From assembly GCA_963970005.1 (NCBI GenBank), contig CAXAMN010001336.1, forward strand, positions 686,900 to 750,899: 64,000 nucleotides of DNA. The letters run 5' to 3'. Made by a program: the position numbers and the translations under genes. The stretch comes from Durusdinium trenchii (lineage: Eukaryota; Sar; Dinophyceae; Suessiales; Symbiodiniaceae). This document shows, piece by piece, positions 63,704 through 64,000 of this stretch. Position 1 is the first letter of the stretch. Each line of letters opens with the position of its first letter. The notes under the pieces are model-generated. The model was not told the DNA's origin. It searched no databases and worked only from the letters and a program-made list of their open reading frames with translations.

Positions 63704-64000
63704 AATATACGATATTATACAACCATCCTTCTCAAGTAGTAATATATGGAACACAACGTCCAAGAATCTGAGACCTTCTAAGACTCAAAGATTGAACACA
63801 AACTGCGTAGTTACATTTCAAGTATACATTGTTCTCTTGAATGTAACTCAAAGTTTGTCGTGAATTTCGATTGTCCAAACATTGGACGGTTGTTACAATT
63901 TCTGATGGCTTCCAACCCTACTGAGCACTTGTCATCCGTCCACTTCGTAACAGCAAAATGATGTCCAACTGCCAGCTTCTTCAGTTCGTGACCTTTTGAA

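Noticed and set aside
1-64000. CRISPR arrays, rRNA, tRNA, bacterial operons
   Set aside because: The direct repeats are tandem without unique spacers, no conserved rRNA or tRNA signatures were seen, and the gene structure is exon-intron, not operonic.

Overview
The window looks like nuclear DNA of a dinoflagellate, most likely a photosynthetic one. Four observations point this way. (1) One clear gene (33149-34711, minus) encodes an mTERF-repeat protein whose N-terminus looks like a secretory signal followed by a transit peptide. (2) Every other coding-like stretch is a short exon bounded by AG acceptors, often followed by G, and by mixed donors (GT, possibly GA or GC). (3) Codon third positions in many of these stretches are strongly G/C-rich. 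(4) Non-coding DNA is crowded with 60-170 bp inverted-repeat elements from many families, like the introners reported from dinoflagellates. I saw no rRNA, tRNA, CRISPR array, bacterial operon, spliced-leader gene or transposase. Genus cannot be assigned by eye.

Layout. 0-9 kb: a last exon entering from the left, a plus-strand three-exon gene (3293-4027) whose two introns each hold a hairpin element, and exons near 6.8-7.1 kb. 9-26 kb: many hairpin elements and scattered candidate exons on both strands, including a minus-strand three-exon model (20653-21787). 26.5-28.17 kb: a 13-bp satellite, followed by stacked tandem blocks with 60-, 73- and 53-bp periods and a zone rich in a 16-bp motif. 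29.6-31.3 kb: candidate exons. 33.1-34.7 kb: the mTERF gene. 36.5-41.8 kb: mostly plus-strand exons, including two multi-exon models (40485-41041 and 41219-41829). 43.2-49.7 kb: a minus two-exon gene whose intron is a hairpin element, then many plus-strand exons. 50-63.6 kb: a confident last exon at 50307-50578, further exons, and a plus two-exon gene (62505-63598) whose intron contains a hairpin element.

The main result is that short inverted-repeat elements of several unrelated families lie between, or end exactly at, coding-looking exons, and in several cases reading phase is kept across the element. This supports repeated intron gain by non-autonomous DNA elements. The limit is that exon models were made by eye from open frames, G/C third positions, splice sites and phase. 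Several GC-rich blocks are open in more than one frame or strand, so most exon calls have modest confidence and only the mTERF protein has a recognised family.
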